A stretch of 64,000 bases of DNA. Origin: Desulfosporosinus sp. (GTDB lineage Bacteria; Bacillota; Desulfitobacteriia; Desulfitobacteriales; Desulfitobacteriaceae). The translations under genes and the position numbers were made by a program. Of this stretch, positions 45,630-54,994 are shown one piece after another (the first letter of the stretch is position 1; the number at the start of each line of letters is the position of its first letter). The stretch lies in contig DOPM01000055.1 of assembly GCA_003513495.1 (NCBI GenBank), forward strand, positions 62,001-126,000. Reading direction: 5' to 3'. The notes beneath the pieces are model-generated. The model had not been told where the DNA came from, searched no databases, and saw only the letters and a program-made list of their open reading frames with translations.

Positions 45630-47411
45630 TCAAGATCGGGTTTCCATAACCGTTTTTATGACACGATGTTCGAGCACATCGATGAGTCCATGATCAGTGA
45701 GACCCAGTTCAGGCACCGTGGGTAAGGATATAAAGGAAAGGGTCATAAACGGAGCGGGCAGATCACAACCTAATGTACGAGCGACCTCATTGATTTGGAG
45801 CAATTGATCCATGACTTCGTCAGCAGGAAGCGGACTCATGAGCCCTCCGATAGGCAGCGGCAGAACCCCTAAGACTTGACCGTCTTGAACGGCAACGAAG
45901 CCCCCTTGGTATTTGGCAATCTCTTGGGCCGCAAGATACATATCATTATCATTTGTCCCAACAAGGACAATATTATGATGGTCATGGGATACGGACGAGG
46001 CGAGTGCTCCAGACTTAAGCTTAAATCCTCGAACGAATCCCACCCCGACTTGCCCATTTTGTCCATACCGTTCGACTACAGCCAACTTCAGGATATCCTG
46101 TTCAAGATTGACTTGAACTTGATTGGCAGAGATCTTTAGCCATTCCTGGGTGCCATAGTTAATGATTTGATCAGGATAAAGATTGATCACGTTAACTTTT
46201 GCACTATCTCCACTAGCAGAAACCACAAAATCTGAAGGCTTAAAGTCAGACGATAATTTGACCGTTATATTAAGAAAGTCCGGAAACTTGGTGAGAGCTA
46301 TTTCTTGAGTAAGTTTGCCCTCTTGAGCCACGACTTGGCCATCTTTAAAGACATAAACGGGGTTAATGGTTTTCAAGTCATCTAAGAGTACGAAATCAGC
46401 ATAACGTCCTGGTGTTAACGCTCCGACAAGATGATCTAAGCGGAAGTGTTTAGCGGTATTAATCGTAGCCATCTTGATGGCCTTAATTGGATCGAGCCCT
46501 AGGTCGATACTTTTTTGAATGTTGTAACTGATATGTCCTTCTGTCGAGATATCTGTGACATGCTTATCATCTGTACAGAAAATCAAGTTTTCTGTCGGCA
46601 GATTATGTTTGATGACCCCTTTAACCAGTGCCTCGACATTCCGTTCTGTACTGCCTTCCCGAATGAAAGCCTTAATTCCGAGGCGAAGGCGTTCAAAGAG
46701 TTCCTCGTAAACCACGGATTCGTGGTCATCCGAAAGCCCTGCCGTTGCATAGACGTTCAGTTTATCCCAGGTTAGACCAATGGCATGACCATTGGCGACC
46801 TTGCCATTAGCCCGAGCACTTAAAACTTTGGCTAAATACTCCTCCCGAACCCCTAAAATTTTCGAGGGATCAAGTTCCCCAAGACTAGCAGAAATATCCA
46901 ATCTTAAGAGTTCTTCGACTTCTTCAACCCCTAAGATACCACCTGTTGTCTCCAAGCCCGGAGCCGTAGGGACTCTCGAAGGAACCTCAAGGTAGATGCG
47001 ATACGGCAATTCCGCGATATGACTTAATAAAGCTTCTAATCCTTTAATTCCTGCGACGTTAGCAATCTCCATAGCATCGACGAAGAGAACCGTCGTACCC
47101 CATGGGACTATGACACTGGCTAAGGCTTGGGGCGTAAGTAAGGTGGGTTCGATATGAATGTGCGCATCCATAAAACTGGGAACGGCATAGCGACCCCCTG
47201 CATCAAAGACGTTTTTAGCTTTGACCTCCCAAGAGGGATTAATTGCCACAATTCGACCGTTTTTGATCACCATTTCTCCAGGGTAGACGGTATCGGTAAA
47301 GACATCTAAAATTTGTAGATTGGTAATATGTAGATCCGCCGTTTCTTCCCCCAAGGCGACTCTGAGTTCTTGAGCCAATGTCGAAACCGTTTCTTTCATA
47401 AGTAAATTCAA
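45630..47411 (-). CDS. Adenine deaminase
   Basis: A 593-residue amidohydrolase that converts adenine to hypoxanthine and ammonia. The metal motif is FMDAHIHIEPTLL (about residue 70), with GHAIGLTWDKLN, GLSDDHESV, FCTDDKH and the C-terminal SVSHDHHNIVLVG typical of AdeC rather than dihydroorotase. The TTG start at 47411 follows AAGGAG and overlaps the regulator stop (TTGA), giving tight coupling; ATG at 47399 is an alternative. It feeds hypoxanthine into the dehydrogenase encoded next. Confidence 0.92.
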   Translation of the reverse strand: MNLLMKETVSTLAQELRVALGEETADLHITNLQILDVFTDTVYPGEMVIKNGRIVAINPSWEVKAKNVFDAGGRYAVPSFMDAHIHIEPTLLTPQALASVIVPWGTTVLFVDAMEIANVAGIKGLEALLSHIAELPYRIYLEVPSRVPTAPGLETTGGILGVEEVEELLRLDISASLGELDPSKILGVREEYLAKVLSARANGKVANGHAIGLTWDKLNVYATAGLSDDHESVVYEELFERLRLGIKAFIREGSTERNVEALVKGVIKHNLPTENLIFCTDDKHVTDISTEGHISYNIQKSIDLGLDPIKAIKMATINTAKHFRLDHLVGALTPGRYADFVLLDDLKTINPVYVFKDGQVVAQEGKLTQEIALTKFPDFLNITVKLSSDFKPSDFVVSASGDSAKVNVINLYPDQIINYGTQEWLKISANQVQVNLEQDILKLAVVERYGQNGQVGVGFVRGFKLKSGALASSVSHDHHNIVLVGTNDNDMYLAAQEIAKYQGGFVAVQDGQVLGVLPLPIGGLMSPLPADEVMDQLLQINEVARTLGCDLPAPFMTLSFISLPTVPELGLTDHGLIDVLEHRVIKTVMETRS

Positions 47412-48151
47412 ACCTTTCTCCTTAAGACGGTAAACTCCAAAATTCCAGGTGCATAATATTCCTTGGACCAAAGAACTGGCCGCTGCCGTATGTCAAATCC
47501 TACTTCGTTAAGGTGTAACATGGGACTTCCTTCATTAACTTCAAAAATTGCCGCAAGATTTTTATCGACTAGGCAAGGCTCTATCTTCGTGATATCCATT
47601 TCTACTGAACAATGGCAGAAGTGCTGCAAGAATTGGAAGATAGGCGGCTCTAAATCGCTCGTTTGATAGGTCGGATCCATCACCAATTTCTGAGGGATAT
47701 GGTCAATGCATAAAATCGCTGGCCTCTGATCGGCAAGAACGAGCCGTTCGACAACGATCAGTTCGTCTCCCTCATCCACCCGAAGATGCTGCGCGGCGAT
47801 TGGATCGGCCTTCATCATGCTGGGCTTAACATAAGCAATCCTTGGAATATATCCCACATCGGCGATTTCCTCGAGAAACTCCTTCTCCAGATCGAGTCTA
47901 GAGGTAACTTGAAGAACATGATTATTGATGATCGTCCCAATTCCCCTGCGACGAGTTATGAACCCCTGACCCTCTAACGCGGCGAGCACGTCACGAACGA
48001 CGGTTCGGCTAACCCCTAGTTTTTGGGCAAGAAGCTCTTCCGAAGGCAGCCTCCCCGTCTTTTCAAACGCACCATCACGTAACATGGTAATCATTACTTT
48101 ACGGGCTTTATCGGATAGTTCTTCGTTATCTATCTTGGGAATATCTGGCAT
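47408..48151 (-). CDS. HutC-type GntR regulator of the purine operon
   Basis: A 247-residue regulator: winged helix with LPSEELLAQKLGVSRTVVRDVLAALEGQGFITRRRGIGT and a C-terminal UTRA ligand domain (from about residue 100; LIVVERLVLADQRPAILCID, HLNEVGFDIRQRPVLWSKEY). It is the first gene of the ten-gene operon, and its stop overlaps the adenine deaminase start. A palindrome lies some 55-70 bases upstream of its ATG. It probably represses the operon until a purine or an intermediate binds. Confidence 0.88.
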   Translation of the reverse strand: MPDIPKIDNEELSDKARKVMITMLRDGAFEKTGRLPSEELLAQKLGVSRTVVRDVLAALEGQGFITRRRGIGTIINNHVLQVTSRLDLEKEFLEEIADVGYIPRIAYVKPSMMKADPIAAQHLRVDEGDELIVVERLVLADQRPAILCIDHIPQKLVMDPTYQTSDLEPPIFQFLQHFCHCSVEMDITKIEPCLVDKNLAAIFEVNEGSPMLHLNEVGFDIRQRPVLWSKEYYAPGILEFTVLRRKV

Positions 48152-48204
48152 GGCGCACCCCTTAACTGTTAGATATTAAATAGCTTGCTAGGAAAGTAAT
48201 AAGT

Positions 48205-48221
48205 AATAAGTAATACTTATT
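48205..48221. promoter_or_regulatory. Palindromic operator upstream of the purine operon
   Basis: AATAAGTAATACTTATT is a perfect 17-base palindrome centred about 60 bases upstream of the regulator start; preceding copies of AATAAGT extend it leftwards. It is the likely site of the HutC-type regulator. Confidence 0.7.
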
Positions 48222-48227
48222 TTTTGC

Positions 48228-48297
48228 AAAAAAATTTAACCCAGGCGTCAACTTTTACTCAAAAATTAATGAGTGAAACTTGACCGCCTGGGTTTAA
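48228..48297 (-). terminator. Long terminator upstream of the purine operon
   Basis: TTAAACCCAGGCG pairs with CGCCTGGGTTAA, and inner arms (GTCAAG, CACTCA with TGAGT, TTGAC) extend the stem to over 25 base pairs; seven U follow on the minus strand. It insulates the purine operon from the sigma-factor genes. The stretch 48300-48528 shows no gene. Confidence 0.8.
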
Positions 48298-48528
48298 CTC
48301 CCGTCGGTGTATACTTTCGCTCATAGTCAAACAATTTACGGTCGTTTGGTAGAAACTTGCGGACCCTATCTCCGCTATTATATGAACACTTATCAATATT
48401 AACTTGTTTTTAAGTTTAGCAAAGACATGGAAATTGGTCAACTATTAAATTGAACATTTGCATTTCCATATGTAAGCTGGTTGCATATTTTACAGCCCGT
48501 TAGCATGTTCCGCAGAGTAATAATTTAA

Positions 48529-48858
48529 CTACTTCGTTATTTTATCTACATACTTATCACCGACAAACCCAACTAAACTTCCGAGTACCACACACATTAT
48601 TAAAATAGCCACTGTTGATTCAGGGTCATTCTTCATTACTAAAACAATTATGGGAAGGCCCATTAACACTGCAATAATAAGGCCTTTTAACCAGCCTTTT
48701 ATCCCAATCTGAATATGAGTAATTACATACCCTGCTACAATCCATTGAATTAAAGCAGAAGTTATTGAATACTTATCTAGCTTTTGAAAGATCATAGGTA
48801 TGATATCGATGATTCCCGCCATAAGTCCTATCATTAAGGACATTATAAGTTTTCCCAT
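48529..48858 (-). CDS. Small four-helix membrane protein
   Basis: A 109-residue integral membrane protein with four hydrophobic segments and short polar loops, ending GFVGDKYVDKITK. No family was recognised. ATG at 48858 follows GAGGAGG; an upstream GTG overlaps this site. It starts 25 bases after the sigma factor stop, so both are probably in one transcript, and it may belong to the sigma factor regulon or anti-sigma control. Confidence 0.7.
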   Translation of the reverse strand: MGKLIMSLMIGLMAGIIDIIPMIFQKLDKYSITSALIQWIVAGYVITHIQIGIKGWLKGLIIAVLMGLPIIVLVMKNDPESTVAILIMCVVLGSLVGFVGDKYVDKITK

Positions 48859-48882
48859 AATCAGCCTCCTCACAAAACTATA

Positions 48883-49722
48883 TTAAACTTCTAGAATTTT
48901 ATAGTTATCCGAAGTCATTAGTTTTTTGATCCCCTGAAGTACATTTTCAGGCGTAAGGTAATAAGGGTTACTGGTAAAAACAGCAGAAACCCTATCGAAT
49001 TCTTCCATTTCTTCTTTGCAGGCTCCGACAAGGTCAGTATCTGCCAATGGGCGATTCGTAAAAATTAGTTGTTCCGGATTAATTCTTTGATTTTCAATGG
49101 CCACTTCAACACGTCGATTGCAGCGGCACATTTTATCCGGATTCACTAATCCACAGTTATTTTCCATAAAACTTCGCATCTTTTGGCGTGTTCGAGATAA
49201 TCGTTTGCGATAGGTTTCGGGAGTTATATCCATAATAGAAGCTCCCTCAAAGCTGTTAATTCCAAACATAGAACTTAATATATAGATCATCCTATGTTCT
49301 CGATCTAGGCATAAAAGCATGGCATGGGTACAGGATACTTTTAATTCTTCAGCCAAAATAGTTCGTTCTGCTTCGGAAATCAGAACCTGCTCTTTTATGT
49401 CAAAGCCATCTCTTATACTTTTTTCATAAATTTCAAAGGATAATTGTTGATTCTCGAGCCCCCTCTTATTGGTGTTAATTAAGTGATTGGATGCAATGCG
49501 GTAAACCCAAGTCGAGAATTTACTTTCCGATCTGAATTTTGCCAAATTAGTGATCAGCTTGATAAGAATTTCCTGTGTTACATCCTCTGCATCGGCAGGA
49601 TTCCAAAGCATACGGAGAGACAGATTGTAGATTTTGTCCTTAATGCCTACAATTAACTCATTAAGAGCTTGTTTGTCTCCATTTATTGCTTTTTCCACCA
49701 ATACATTTTTATAATCTGACAT
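48883..49722 (-). CDS. ECF-type RNA polymerase sigma factor
   Basis: A 279-residue sigma-70 family protein. Region 2 is NLSLRMLWNPADAEDVTQEILIKLI and FSTWVYRIASNHL; region 4 is REHRMIYILSSMFGINSFEGASIM and ETYRKRLSRTRQKM. An additional C-terminal 85 residues begin with CGLVNPDKMCRCNRR, a Cys cluster that might bind metal or sense redox. ATG at 49722 follows GGAGGTG. No anti-sigma gene of a known type is adjacent, so control may lie in the tail or the membrane protein downstream. Confidence 0.88.
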   Translation of the reverse strand: MSDYKNVLVEKAINGDKQALNELIVGIKDKIYNLSLRMLWNPADAEDVTQEILIKLITNLAKFRSESKFSTWVYRIASNHLINTNKRGLENQQLSFEIYEKSIRDGFDIKEQVLISEAERTILAEELKVSCTHAMLLCLDREHRMIYILSSMFGINSFEGASIMDITPETYRKRLSRTRQKMRSFMENNCGLVNPDKMCRCNRRVEVAIENQRINPEQLIFTNRPLADTDLVGACKEEMEEFDRVSAVFTSNPYYLTPENVLQGIKKLMTSDNYKILEV

Positions 49723-49825
49723 CGGTTTCCACCTCCGTGAATTTGTTTGTGTATATTTAGACAAAGAGTTGTTCTAAGTGTGACATGAAATCTAAACTAT
49801 ATTTTCAAATAGTTAAGAAGGATTA

Positions 49826-49942
49826 CTAGGCATAATGCCCTACATTTCGTAAGCTTCGATAAATAACGTAACTGATGAGTGAAGTGAATAGCAGTATGAT
49901 AATACTCTGAAGTGGATTCCCAAAGCCAAAACCTATGATCAC
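49826..49942 (-). CDS. 38-residue single-span membrane protein
   Basis: A short frame starting with GTG at 49942, eight bases after TTTTGGAGG, encodes MIIGFGFGNPLQSIIILLFT then SLISYVIYRSLRNVGHYA: one membrane helix with a short basic tail. Ribosome binding site and composition are convincing despite its size. It lies upstream of the ECF sigma gene on the same strand, roughly 100 bases away. Function unknown. Confidence 0.6.
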   Translation of the reverse strand: MIIGFGFGNPLQSIIILLFTSLISYVIYRSLRNVGHYA

Positions 49943-50137
49943 ACTGTTCACCTCCAAAAAGTCTTGTTTCCTTATATTCTACCATAGTGGTACCTAGGCC
50001 TTCTAAAGAATTTTCTTTGCTTAGTACCCAGAAACCGTTGCCGGCCTGCTTGCGTATTGCTTTTTCAAATGATATACCATGACATAGTAGACCTTCTGTA
50101 AACTGGTAATTTAAATTTATAATTTAGGGGTGTTTTC

Positions 50138-51178
50138 ATGGATGAAACTATGATTCAGGCCATTGTTAAGGCCCAGGATTCGCAAGTAAAGGCGATACTC
50201 GCTACGATTATTCGGACTGAGGGCTCTACGCCCCGCGATTTAGGTACCCAAATGTTGGTCATGAACACCAGCCAAATCATAGGAACTATCGGAGGAGGAG
50301 CCGCGGAAAAGCTAATCACGAATAAGGCCCTCGCACTCTTGACCGCCGACCGTGAAGTGAGCGCTGAACTCCATCACCAGGCCATAAATCAGGAGACTCA
50401 GGCTGATAGCTTTTCAGTTTGTGGGGCCGCTATGGATGTATTACTGGAACCAGTCCAAGATAAGTCTTTCTGGCAATTCGTTCAAAATCTCCAGAAGAGC
50501 GGAAGCGATGCGGTGCTGGTAACTTCTCTAGTGCCTCCTTATGCGAGGAGTATTTTGGATTCTGACGGCAACTTTCTCTTGGGGCAGCCTCAAAAAGAGT
50601 TATACTCGGCTGAAAGACGACAAGAGATCTTTTCCGTCAAGGCAGCAAAGGTGATTGGAAACAGTGATGAAAATCGTTGGTTCGTGGAACCACTTCTAAA
50701 AACAGAGCGGTTGTTAATCCTAGGGGCAGGCCACGTGGCCAGAGAAGTTGCTTTTTATGCCAAGGCGCTTGATTTTCAAGTAACGGTGATTGATGATCGT
50801 GCGACATTTGCTCTGCCTGAGTTTTTCACAGGTGCTCATTCAGTGATATGTAGTGATTTTGCTCCAGGAATCAAGGGTTATGAGCCTAGCCATGATACTT
50901 ATGTCGTCATTGCGACCAGAAGTCATCCAACAGATGCGGAGTGTCTCAAGGAGATTCTCAACTTTCGAACAAACTATGTCGGGATGCTGGGAAGTACAAA
51001 AAAGATCAGCGCCATTGTAAACTACTTAAAAGAGAAAGGATACACTTCTCAATCTCTTGCTCGTTTAAAGGCGCCGATCGGTTTAGATATTCAGGCTCAA
51101 ACCCCGTCCGAAATTGCGATTAGTATTCTAGCTGAGATTATTTCAGTTAAACGATCTTATAGATCTCGGGATGCCTAG
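50138..51178 (+). CDS. xdhC: XdhC/CoxI-family molybdenum hydroxylase maturation factor
   Basis: A 346-residue protein. The N-terminal XdhC/CoxI domain has RTEGSTPRDLGTQMLV and GTIGGGAAEKL; the C-terminal Rossmann domain has LLILGAGHVAREVAFYAK and YVGMLGSTKKISAI. XdhC binds molybdenum cofactor, aids its sulfuration and inserts it into xanthine dehydrogenase. It is encoded on the other strand 2 kb from the purine operon, so it is expressed separately. GGGGTG precedes the ATG. Confidence 0.9.
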   Translation: MDETMIQAIVKAQDSQVKAILATIIRTEGSTPRDLGTQMLVMNTSQIIGTIGGGAAEKLITNKALALLTADREVSAELHHQAINQETQADSFSVCGAAMDVLLEPVQDKSFWQFVQNLQKSGSDAVLVTSLVPPYARSILDSDGNFLLGQPQKELYSAERRQEIFSVKAAKVIGNSDENRWFVEPLLKTERLLILGAGHVAREVAFYAKALDFQVTVIDDRATFALPEFFTGAHSVICSDFAPGIKGYEPSHDTYVVIATRSHPTDAECLKEILNFRTNYVGMLGSTKKISAIVNYLKEKGYTSQSLARLKAPIGLDIQAQTPSEIAISILAEIISVKRSYRSRDA

Positions 51179-51252
51179 CCATTTCATTAGTCTAGATATA
51201 CCTTTGTTCGACCGCATCATCCGATCAATCGCTCATCTCTTCGTATCCTAGC

Positions 51253-52164
51253 TTAATCTTTGGATGAGATCTCGGATACACATTCTATCCTTTTTTTACG
51301 TAACCCTGCCAAAGACGCGATAAGCAATCCGGCAAAAACTAAAATCATTCCGATCTGGGAAATGAGGGATAATTTTTCTTTCAGCAGAAACAACCCCAGA
51401 GCAGCTGCAGTAACCGGTTCGGCAAGGGACAACGTAACTGCTTTAGGGAATGAAATTTTTGCCAAACCATGAGAAAATAAAACATAAGCAAGGGCAGTAG
51501 CAACCAATCCTAAATGTAGGGCGACGCTGATACCTTGAATGGTCTGTAGCCAATCCAGATTGTAAAATAAGAGAACAGGAGAAAGAAATAATGCACCGAT
51601 AGAAAACACAACCCCGGTCACTGCTTCCGGGGGGTGAGACTCCAATAGTTCCTTGCTGACGGCGGCATAAAGCGCATAAGAAACACCGGCCCCCAAGGCA
51701 AGAACAACGCCAATAGAGTTCACCTCCAATTTCTTGCCGCCTGTAATTAACAAAACACATCCAATTACAGAGAGCAGGGTGGCTGCAGCCCATTTTAGTC
51801 CAGGATTTTCCCGGCGGAAAATCATAGAAATCAAGCCAGCGAACACCGGCGCGCTGCCGATGGTCACCACCGTTCCCACAGCTACTCCTGTTTTCAAAAC
51901 CCCGGCAAAAAAGAAAAGCTGATATGCGGACATACATCCGGCAGCGAAGAATGTACTCCCCTTATACCATAGTGTTTTTCCTTCCAAGGCTCCCCGCCGC
52001 CAGGCAAAAATTAAAAGAGCCGCTCCTCCTACCGCTAGGCGTACAGACCCTACGGATAATGGCGAAGCGCCGGGAGGGGCGAAAGACTGGGCTGTGCCTG
52101 TTGTTCCCCAAAGCATCGCTGCTGCCAGTACCAGTATTGAAAAAAAAGTCTCATTTTGTTTCAT
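51253..52164 (-). CDS. EamA/DMT-family transporter
   Basis: A 303-residue exporter with ten helices in two EamA repeats (MLWGTTGTAQSFAPPGASPL first; VSYALYAAVSKELL second). The C-terminal tail is short and basic. ATG at 52164 lies six bases after AAAGGAG. The upstream AraC gene on the same strand ends 120 bases earlier and may control it. It is not closely similar to the DMT protein at 28.3 kb. Confidence 0.85.
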   Translation of the reverse strand: MKQNETFFSILVLAAAMLWGTTGTAQSFAPPGASPLSVGSVRLAVGGAALLIFAWRRGALEGKTLWYKGSTFFAAGCMSAYQLFFFAGVLKTGVAVGTVVTIGSAPVFAGLISMIFRRENPGLKWAAATLLSVIGCVLLITGGKKLEVNSIGVVLALGAGVSYALYAAVSKELLESHPPEAVTGVVFSIGALFLSPVLLFYNLDWLQTIQGISVALHLGLVATALAYVLFSHGLAKISFPKAVTLSLAEPVTAAALGLFLLKEKLSLISQIGMILVFAGLLIASLAGLRKKRIECVSEISSKD

Positions 52165-52284
52165 TTTGTTCTCCTTTAGCGTACTCAGCAATTCTCATTT
52201 ATAACTATTTACCGCTGATCAGCATCTTTGTAACAATAATAAAACATAATGAGATAGTTGTTTTTACCGAGATTAGGATCTAAT

Positions 52285-53004
52285 TTAGCTCTTCTTCATA
52301 TTGTTCCGCCTAAATTCTGCCGGAGTAACGCCTTCGATATCTTGAAAAATCCTGTTTAGTGAAGATTGATGGGCATATCCCACTTCCCAGGCAATCTGTA
52401 AAATATTAAGATTTGTCCCGAGAAGTAATTGTTTAGACCTCTCAATTCTCGTTTTTTTCAGAAATTCCATCGGGGTACATTTCATAAGGCCTTTAAACCA
52501 GGAACAAAAATAGCTAACAGTATAATGTTCTAAGGCGGCGAGCTTCTCCAAGCTTATATCTTCGTTATAGTGCTGCTGAATATATTTAGCCGAATCCGGA
52601 ATCTTATGCTCTGTCAAGATGGGATAAAAATAATGGAAGAGAGAACTGATCCTTGATGGTTCGAGTGTATTATCAGCTTCACTTAGCAAAAGGAATCTAA
52701 TTGCTTTCCATTTTTCATTCATTTCATAGTTTCTGCCACCTGGAAATCTATCCAGTTCCCCCAATTGAAACATAAATTGGGGAATATCTAAGACAAGAAA
52801 TTTATTATGATCTTTTGCCCAGAAGGTGTGCTGACAGGACGGGGGAAGCAAAAACAGATGAGCTTCATCCAACTTTAATTTCTTTGCGTCGGTCTTGATA
52901 TTTAATACCCCCTGAAGCGGGATGATTAACTGAACAAATTTGTGGTCATGAGTTTGCATGGCATCAGCATAAGTCCTGTTTTCACAAATTATTTTATTAT
53001 CCAC
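52285..53004 (-). CDS. AraC-family transcriptional regulator
   Basis: A 239-residue regulator: N-terminal cupin-like sensor (HDHKFVQLIIPLQGVLNI, LLPPSCQHTFWAKDHNKFLV) and C-terminal double helix-turn-helix (LEKLAALEHYTVSYFCSWFK, ILQIAWEVGYAHQSSLNRIF, GVTPAEFRR). GTG at 53004 is chosen since GGGGTGAGG lies upstream; an ATG at 53055 has no ribosome binding site. It precedes the DMT exporter on the same strand and is its likely regulator. Confidence 0.85.
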   Translation of the reverse strand: MDNKIICENRTYADAMQTHDHKFVQLIIPLQGVLNIKTDAKKLKLDEAHLFLLPPSCQHTFWAKDHNKFLVLDIPQFMFQLGELDRFPGGRNYEMNEKWKAIRFLLLSEADNTLEPSRISSLFHYFYPILTEHKIPDSAKYIQQHYNEDISLEKLAALEHYTVSYFCSWFKGLMKCTPMEFLKKTRIERSKQLLLGTNLNILQIAWEVGYAHQSSLNRIFQDIEGVTPAEFRRNNMKKS

Positions 53005-53119
53005 AACTGCCTCACCCCTCTCAGAAGTATTAACGCAACTTACCTTATAACTCATATAATATCAGTCTATCATCATACTTATAAGTCTATAACATAAAAT
53101 AATTGCGGCAATGACAAAT

Positions 53120-53154
53120 AAAAAAGCGATGGATTGCAGAGTGCATTCCATCGC
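53120..53154 (-). terminator. Terminator after the FCD-type GntR gene
   Basis: GCGATGGA and TGCA arms pair with TGCA and TCCATCGC, followed by six U on the minus strand, just 18 bases past the regulator stop. It closes the G+C-richer Grd region. Confidence 0.9.
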
Positions 53155-53171
53155 AGCATCACCGATACAGG

Positions 53172-53852
53172 CTATTGCAGTTCCCGCTGTTCAACTGCCT
53201 CTATATAGCTGTTAAAATGGGCTTCCAATTCCCGGTATACCCGCTGCAGGTCGTTCTGCTTTAACGCCTGTACAATCCGGGTATGCTCCTGCGCCTTTTC
53301 ATGAAAGGTACCAAGGGTGATCACATCCTTATTCATGACAATCAGCAACTGGTAGAAAAGCCCCTCCAGAATCTTTCCACGGCGCAAGCTGCCAGACGCC
53401 TTCCAAAGGTAGCTGTGAAACGAAAAATCCAAGTGATTCAGGCGATACAACATCTCATGCGGTTCCATCTGCTGGCCTTCCAGCGCATACATCTCCGCAG
53501 TCAAGTTGTCCAACTGCCGGAAATCCGCATCCTGCAAGGTGCTCGCGCCGACGAGCAACTCCAGAATCCGCTTTTCCATGGCGATGCGGATATCAAACAC
53601 CTCCATGGTTTCCTCATGTGACATCTCCAGCACGTAATTACCCTTGCGAGGCGAAAACATAACCATGCCCTGCATATTTAGTTCCCGCAAAGCCTCCCGC
53701 ACAGGTGCACGACTGATGGACAGGTCGTTGGAAATATCAGATTCAACGAGCTTATCGCCACTTTTAAACTCCCCAGACAAAATTTTATTCTTAATATATA
53801 GTACAGCCAGTTCGCTTAGGTTGTGCTTTGTATAATTTTGCGCAAAATCCAT
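53172..53852 (-). CDS. GntR-family regulator with FCD domain
   Basis: A 226-residue regulator: winged helix with KILSGEFKSGDKLVESDIS and ISRAPVREALRELNMQGMV, then an all-helical FCD ligand domain from about residue 75 (FDIRIAMEKRILELLVG, LDFSFHSYLWKASGS). It is convergent in direction with the Grd genes and may respond to their substrate or product. The start is uncertain between ATG 53852 and GTG 53861. Confidence 0.85.
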   Translation of the reverse strand: MDFAQNYTKHNLSELAVLYIKNKILSGEFKSGDKLVESDISNDLSISRAPVREALRELNMQGMVMFSPRKGNYVLEMSHEETMEVFDIRIAMEKRILELLVGASTLQDADFRQLDNLTAEMYALEGQQMEPHEMLYRLNHLDFSFHSYLWKASGSLRRGKILEGLFYQLLIVMNKDVITLGTFHEKAQEHTRIVQALKQNDLQRVYRELEAHFNSYIEAVEQRELQ

Positions 53853-53958
53853 TTCTATCACCAATCATCCTTATAATGCCTTTTATTATACTATATATTT
53901 CTGAAAGTGCACAGTGCCGGAGATAAAGACAGCATATAGGAAAATACGGTGCACAAAG

Positions 53959-54876
53959 CTATGCCGGTTCCTTTATTCCATAGTAATATTGGGCGATAAA
54001 ATCTACCAATAGCTTCTGCACCGGGGATAACACCATATCCTTCTTTAGCAGCAGATAGAACCTGCGCAGGAAAAACTGGTGGTCAACTTCGATGGTTTTC
54101 ACCAGGCCCATTTGCACATAAAGAGCGGTTGCTGCCTTCGAAAGGAAGGAAATCCCCATCCCGCTGGAGACTGCCTGCATAACACCTTGTGTGCTATCCA
54201 TATAGCAGGCCGGCTTTAGATCATCAAGGGACAGGTCGTGCTTTTTGAGATACCGGTCGAGCTCCTGCAAGGTTCCTGAGCCCGTCTCGCGCATGATAAA
54301 CGGCTGACTGCGGATAAAATCAACCAGGTTTTTACCGATAATTGCCTCATCTATATCTAAATCCGCTGGATACACAAATACCAGCGTATCATCACAAAAA
54401 GGCTCCTGTATAAATTTATTGCCTTGTATTTTCGTACCCACAATTCCAACGTCGTAGTAGCAGTTACCAAGCTTCGCACTGACGAGGTTACTGTTGCTCT
54501 GGTGGACACGGATGATAATATTCGGGTAACGCCGACGAAACGCTGTGACAATCTCCGGCAGCAGGTACTGTGCAGGCACACTGGAGGACAGTACGGATAT
54601 CTCCCCCCTGCTGTTGTGGCCAAGGCCGCTGACAGACTGGATCGCCTGATCACGCAGCGCCAGCATGTTTTGTGCATAGGAAAAAAACTCCACCCCAACT
54701 TTAGTGGGATAGACTTCTTTTGTAGAGCGCACCAGCAGCTGAGTGCCGAGCTCTTTCTCTAAAGAGCTGATATGTGCGCTGATGGTCGGCTGGGATAAAT
54801 AAATCGTATCCGCCGCCTTCGAAAAACTGTTGAGCTTTACAACATATACAAACGCTTCCAGTTGCTTCAAATCCAT
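53959..54876 (-). CDS. LysR-family regulator, probably linked to selenium or Grd genes
   Basis: A 305-residue LysR protein: winged helix MDLKQLEAFVYVVKLNSFSK and LSQPTISAHISSLEKELG, then a substrate-binding-like effector domain. The N terminus resembles the LysR group associated with selenium metabolism in clostridia; that link is recalled, not tested. ATG at 54876 follows AAAGGAGGG. It comes right after the BCCT gene and its terminator on the same strand and probably controls the reductase cluster. Confidence 0.85.
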   Translation of the reverse strand: MDLKQLEAFVYVVKLNSFSKAADTIYLSQPTISAHISSLEKELGTQLLVRSTKEVYPTKVGVEFFSYAQNMLALRDQAIQSVSGLGHNSRGEISVLSSSVPAQYLLPEIVTAFRRRYPNIIIRVHQSNSNLVSAKLGNCYYDVGIVGTKIQGNKFIQEPFCDDTLVFVYPADLDIDEAIIGKNLVDFIRSQPFIMRETGSGTLQELDRYLKKHDLSLDDLKPACYMDSTQGVMQAVSSGMGISFLSKAATALYVQMGLVKTIEVDHQFFLRRFYLLLKKDMVLSPVQKLLVDFIAQYYYGIKEPA

Positions 54877-54921
54877 AGCTGCCCTCCTTTCCGGAAAATA
54901 TCCCGCCCTAATCATGATAAG

Positions 54922-54955
54922 AAAAACAAGCCGCTCGGTTTCGGAGAAGCTTGTT
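54922..54955 (-). terminator. Terminator after the BCCT transporter gene
   Basis: AACAAGC pairs with GCTTGTT, with CTCCG/CGGAG-like inner pairing, followed by TTTTTCTT on the minus strand, 40 bases past the transporter stop. Confidence 0.85.
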
Positions 54956-54994
54956 CAGATGGTGCGCAGTCGCTTGCCCCACACTTGTGTGAGT

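Noticed and set aside
54424..54762. Plus-strand frames inside the lysR, grd and selA genes
   Set aside because: Numerous because of higher G+C; all antisense to genes with clear family motifs.
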